Source: Cladocopium goreaui (Eukaryota; Sar; Dinophyceae; Suessiales; Symbiodiniaceae). From it: DNA of 64,000 nucleotides. Within the stretch, counting starts at the first letter, position 1; every line of letters starts with the position of its first letter. Where the stretch lies: positions 124,001-188,000 of the forward strand of contig CAMXCT020006135.1 of NCBI GenBank assembly GCA_947184155.2, given 5' to 3'. The position numbers and the translations under genes are program-made. This document shows positions 63,160 to 64,000 of this stretch, in pieces. The notes under the pieces were generated by a model. It was given only the letters and a program-made list of their open reading frames with translations. It was not told the DNA's origin and ran no database searches.

Positions 63160-64000
63160 GATGGCTAGGGGGCTAGGGATGGCTGGAACTCGGCTGGGAT
63201 GGTTTTGAATGGTTTTGATATACCCTCCGGCACTCCAACCCGAGCAATGGAAAATCCATAGGATCTTGCCGTGAAAAAAAAGGTGATTTCCCCGAGTTTG
63301 GCTCCCAGAGGGTGCTGCTCATATTTGCTGACCAGGAGTGATGAGTGACGCGGCTTTACCTAAAAAGGTTGCAGCACCCTTGCTGATCACGAGTTTGAAG
63401 CTTAGAGGTAGCTGGATCCTGCCGAGTGTCAGAGAGATTTTGGTTGGGTCATTCCAGATCAAGTGGCGTGTGGGGTAGACAATTGTCATGAAACGTCAAT
63501 CGATAAACCAATAGTAGTTGAGTGGCAACACTTTATAATAGTCACCAAAAAAGTTATTAATATATATATATAAATAGGATATAATTTGATATAATTATGT
63601 TTGCACATGTCATATATGCAGATAAGTTTACACGCACACACACACATATATATATATATATATGCATATATATATACAGGCATGTAGTATTTACTGTATC
63701 TCTAGTGCACGTTTGTATATATATATATATATACGTGTGTGTGTGTGTCAAAAAGTTATGCTTATATGTAGCAAACACAATCAAATAGAACTAAAAAGGC
63801 AGGGCCGTCACAGCGCAACAGAGTTTGCGGGTACCAGCATCCTTGGGTGCAATGCATTTGGTGATGTTCCAATCTCAAGCTACCTGCTGTCACACCGAGG
63901 ATGTGCATATGTTGGGAACTGAGGTACTCCTACCTGCAGGCTGTAGGCATTGTTCTTAATCATTGCAATTCTTACAGTGCCATCAGAAGACAAGGCCCAA
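63160..64000. other. no gene recognised; (AT)n/(CA)n microsatellites
   Basis: CACACACACATATATATATA at about 63630-63665 and TATATATATACGTGTGTGTG at about 63715-63750 flank a short AT-rich core. No exon is supported. Confidence 0.5.

Noticed and set aside
63597-63922. Frames over the (CA)n/(AT)n tracts at the right end
   Set aside because: Thr-His and Ile-Tyr runs come from dinucleotide repeats.

Overview
The window reads as nuclear DNA of a dinoflagellate, most likely of the Symbiodiniaceae type. Genes are cut into many short exons (about 60-250 bp) by long, repeat-rich introns. Many exon ends look like non-GT donors (GC, GA). Proteins show families I associate with dinoflagellates (C5-methyltransferase-like, DUF7869-like, an 'NTFIHF' protein). 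Pieces of the dinoflagellate spliced leader occur at two kinds of site. I see no rRNA, tRNA, CRISPR or bacterial operon. Exon borders below are read by eye from reading-frame quality and AG acceptors, so most are good to about 10-30 bp and joins between exons are not proven.

Layout. Nearly all convincing exons from 1 to 27.6 kb lie on the minus strand and nearly all from 27.7 to 63 kb on the plus strand, so the window holds two divergent unidirectional gene blocks meeting at about 27.6-27.7 kb. Minus block, right to left: a small gene (26.7-27.6 kb); an isolated exon at 25.5 kb; a Ser-rich exon (22.3-22.9 kb); a transposase-derived DUF7869-like gene in about a dozen exons (18.6-22.1 kb); a gene ending in a Pro-rich exon (16.65 kb); and a very long exon series (16.4-0.28 kb) with a C5-cytosine-methyltransferase-like domain at 12.0-13.9 kb and a Lys/Glu-rich repeat tail at 0.3-2.7 kb. 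Plus block: a possible TMEM70-like gene (27.7-29.8 kb), a 10-kb mobile element, then a run of small multi-exon genes, one intronless secreted-protein gene (45.66-46.52 kb), a large satellite (52.1-57.6 kb) and more exons to 63.1 kb.

The most interesting object is the mobile element at 29,856-39,930. It has split direct repeats (A1 - coding - B1 A2 B2, 122/123 and 211/213 identical), a tyrosine recombinase, and a DIRS-like reverse transcriptase with RNase H, so it is a tyrosine-recombinase retrotransposon. It also carries unusual cargo: a Cys-rich protein, two CCCH-type Cys clusters, a cysteine-phosphatase-like domain (HCxxGxxR), a methyltransferase-like domain and a DUF4326-like domain. Its A repeats contain 14 nt of the dinoflagellate spliced leader inside a long hairpin. 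Through its whole length it carries at least a dozen short hairpins that share a GGNGA loop but have different, compensating stems. I saw no such hairpins elsewhere in the window. This looks like a structured RNA code specific to the element.

Other points: a degenerate spliced-leader relict 57 bp before the intronless gene at 45.66 kb (a retrogene signature), two near-perfect fold-backs of pre-miRNA-like shape (4.3 and 23.2 kb), and a satellite of about 17 copies of a 244-bp unit whose flanks are themselves duplicated and carry a recurring TACANGTTA motif in both orientations.
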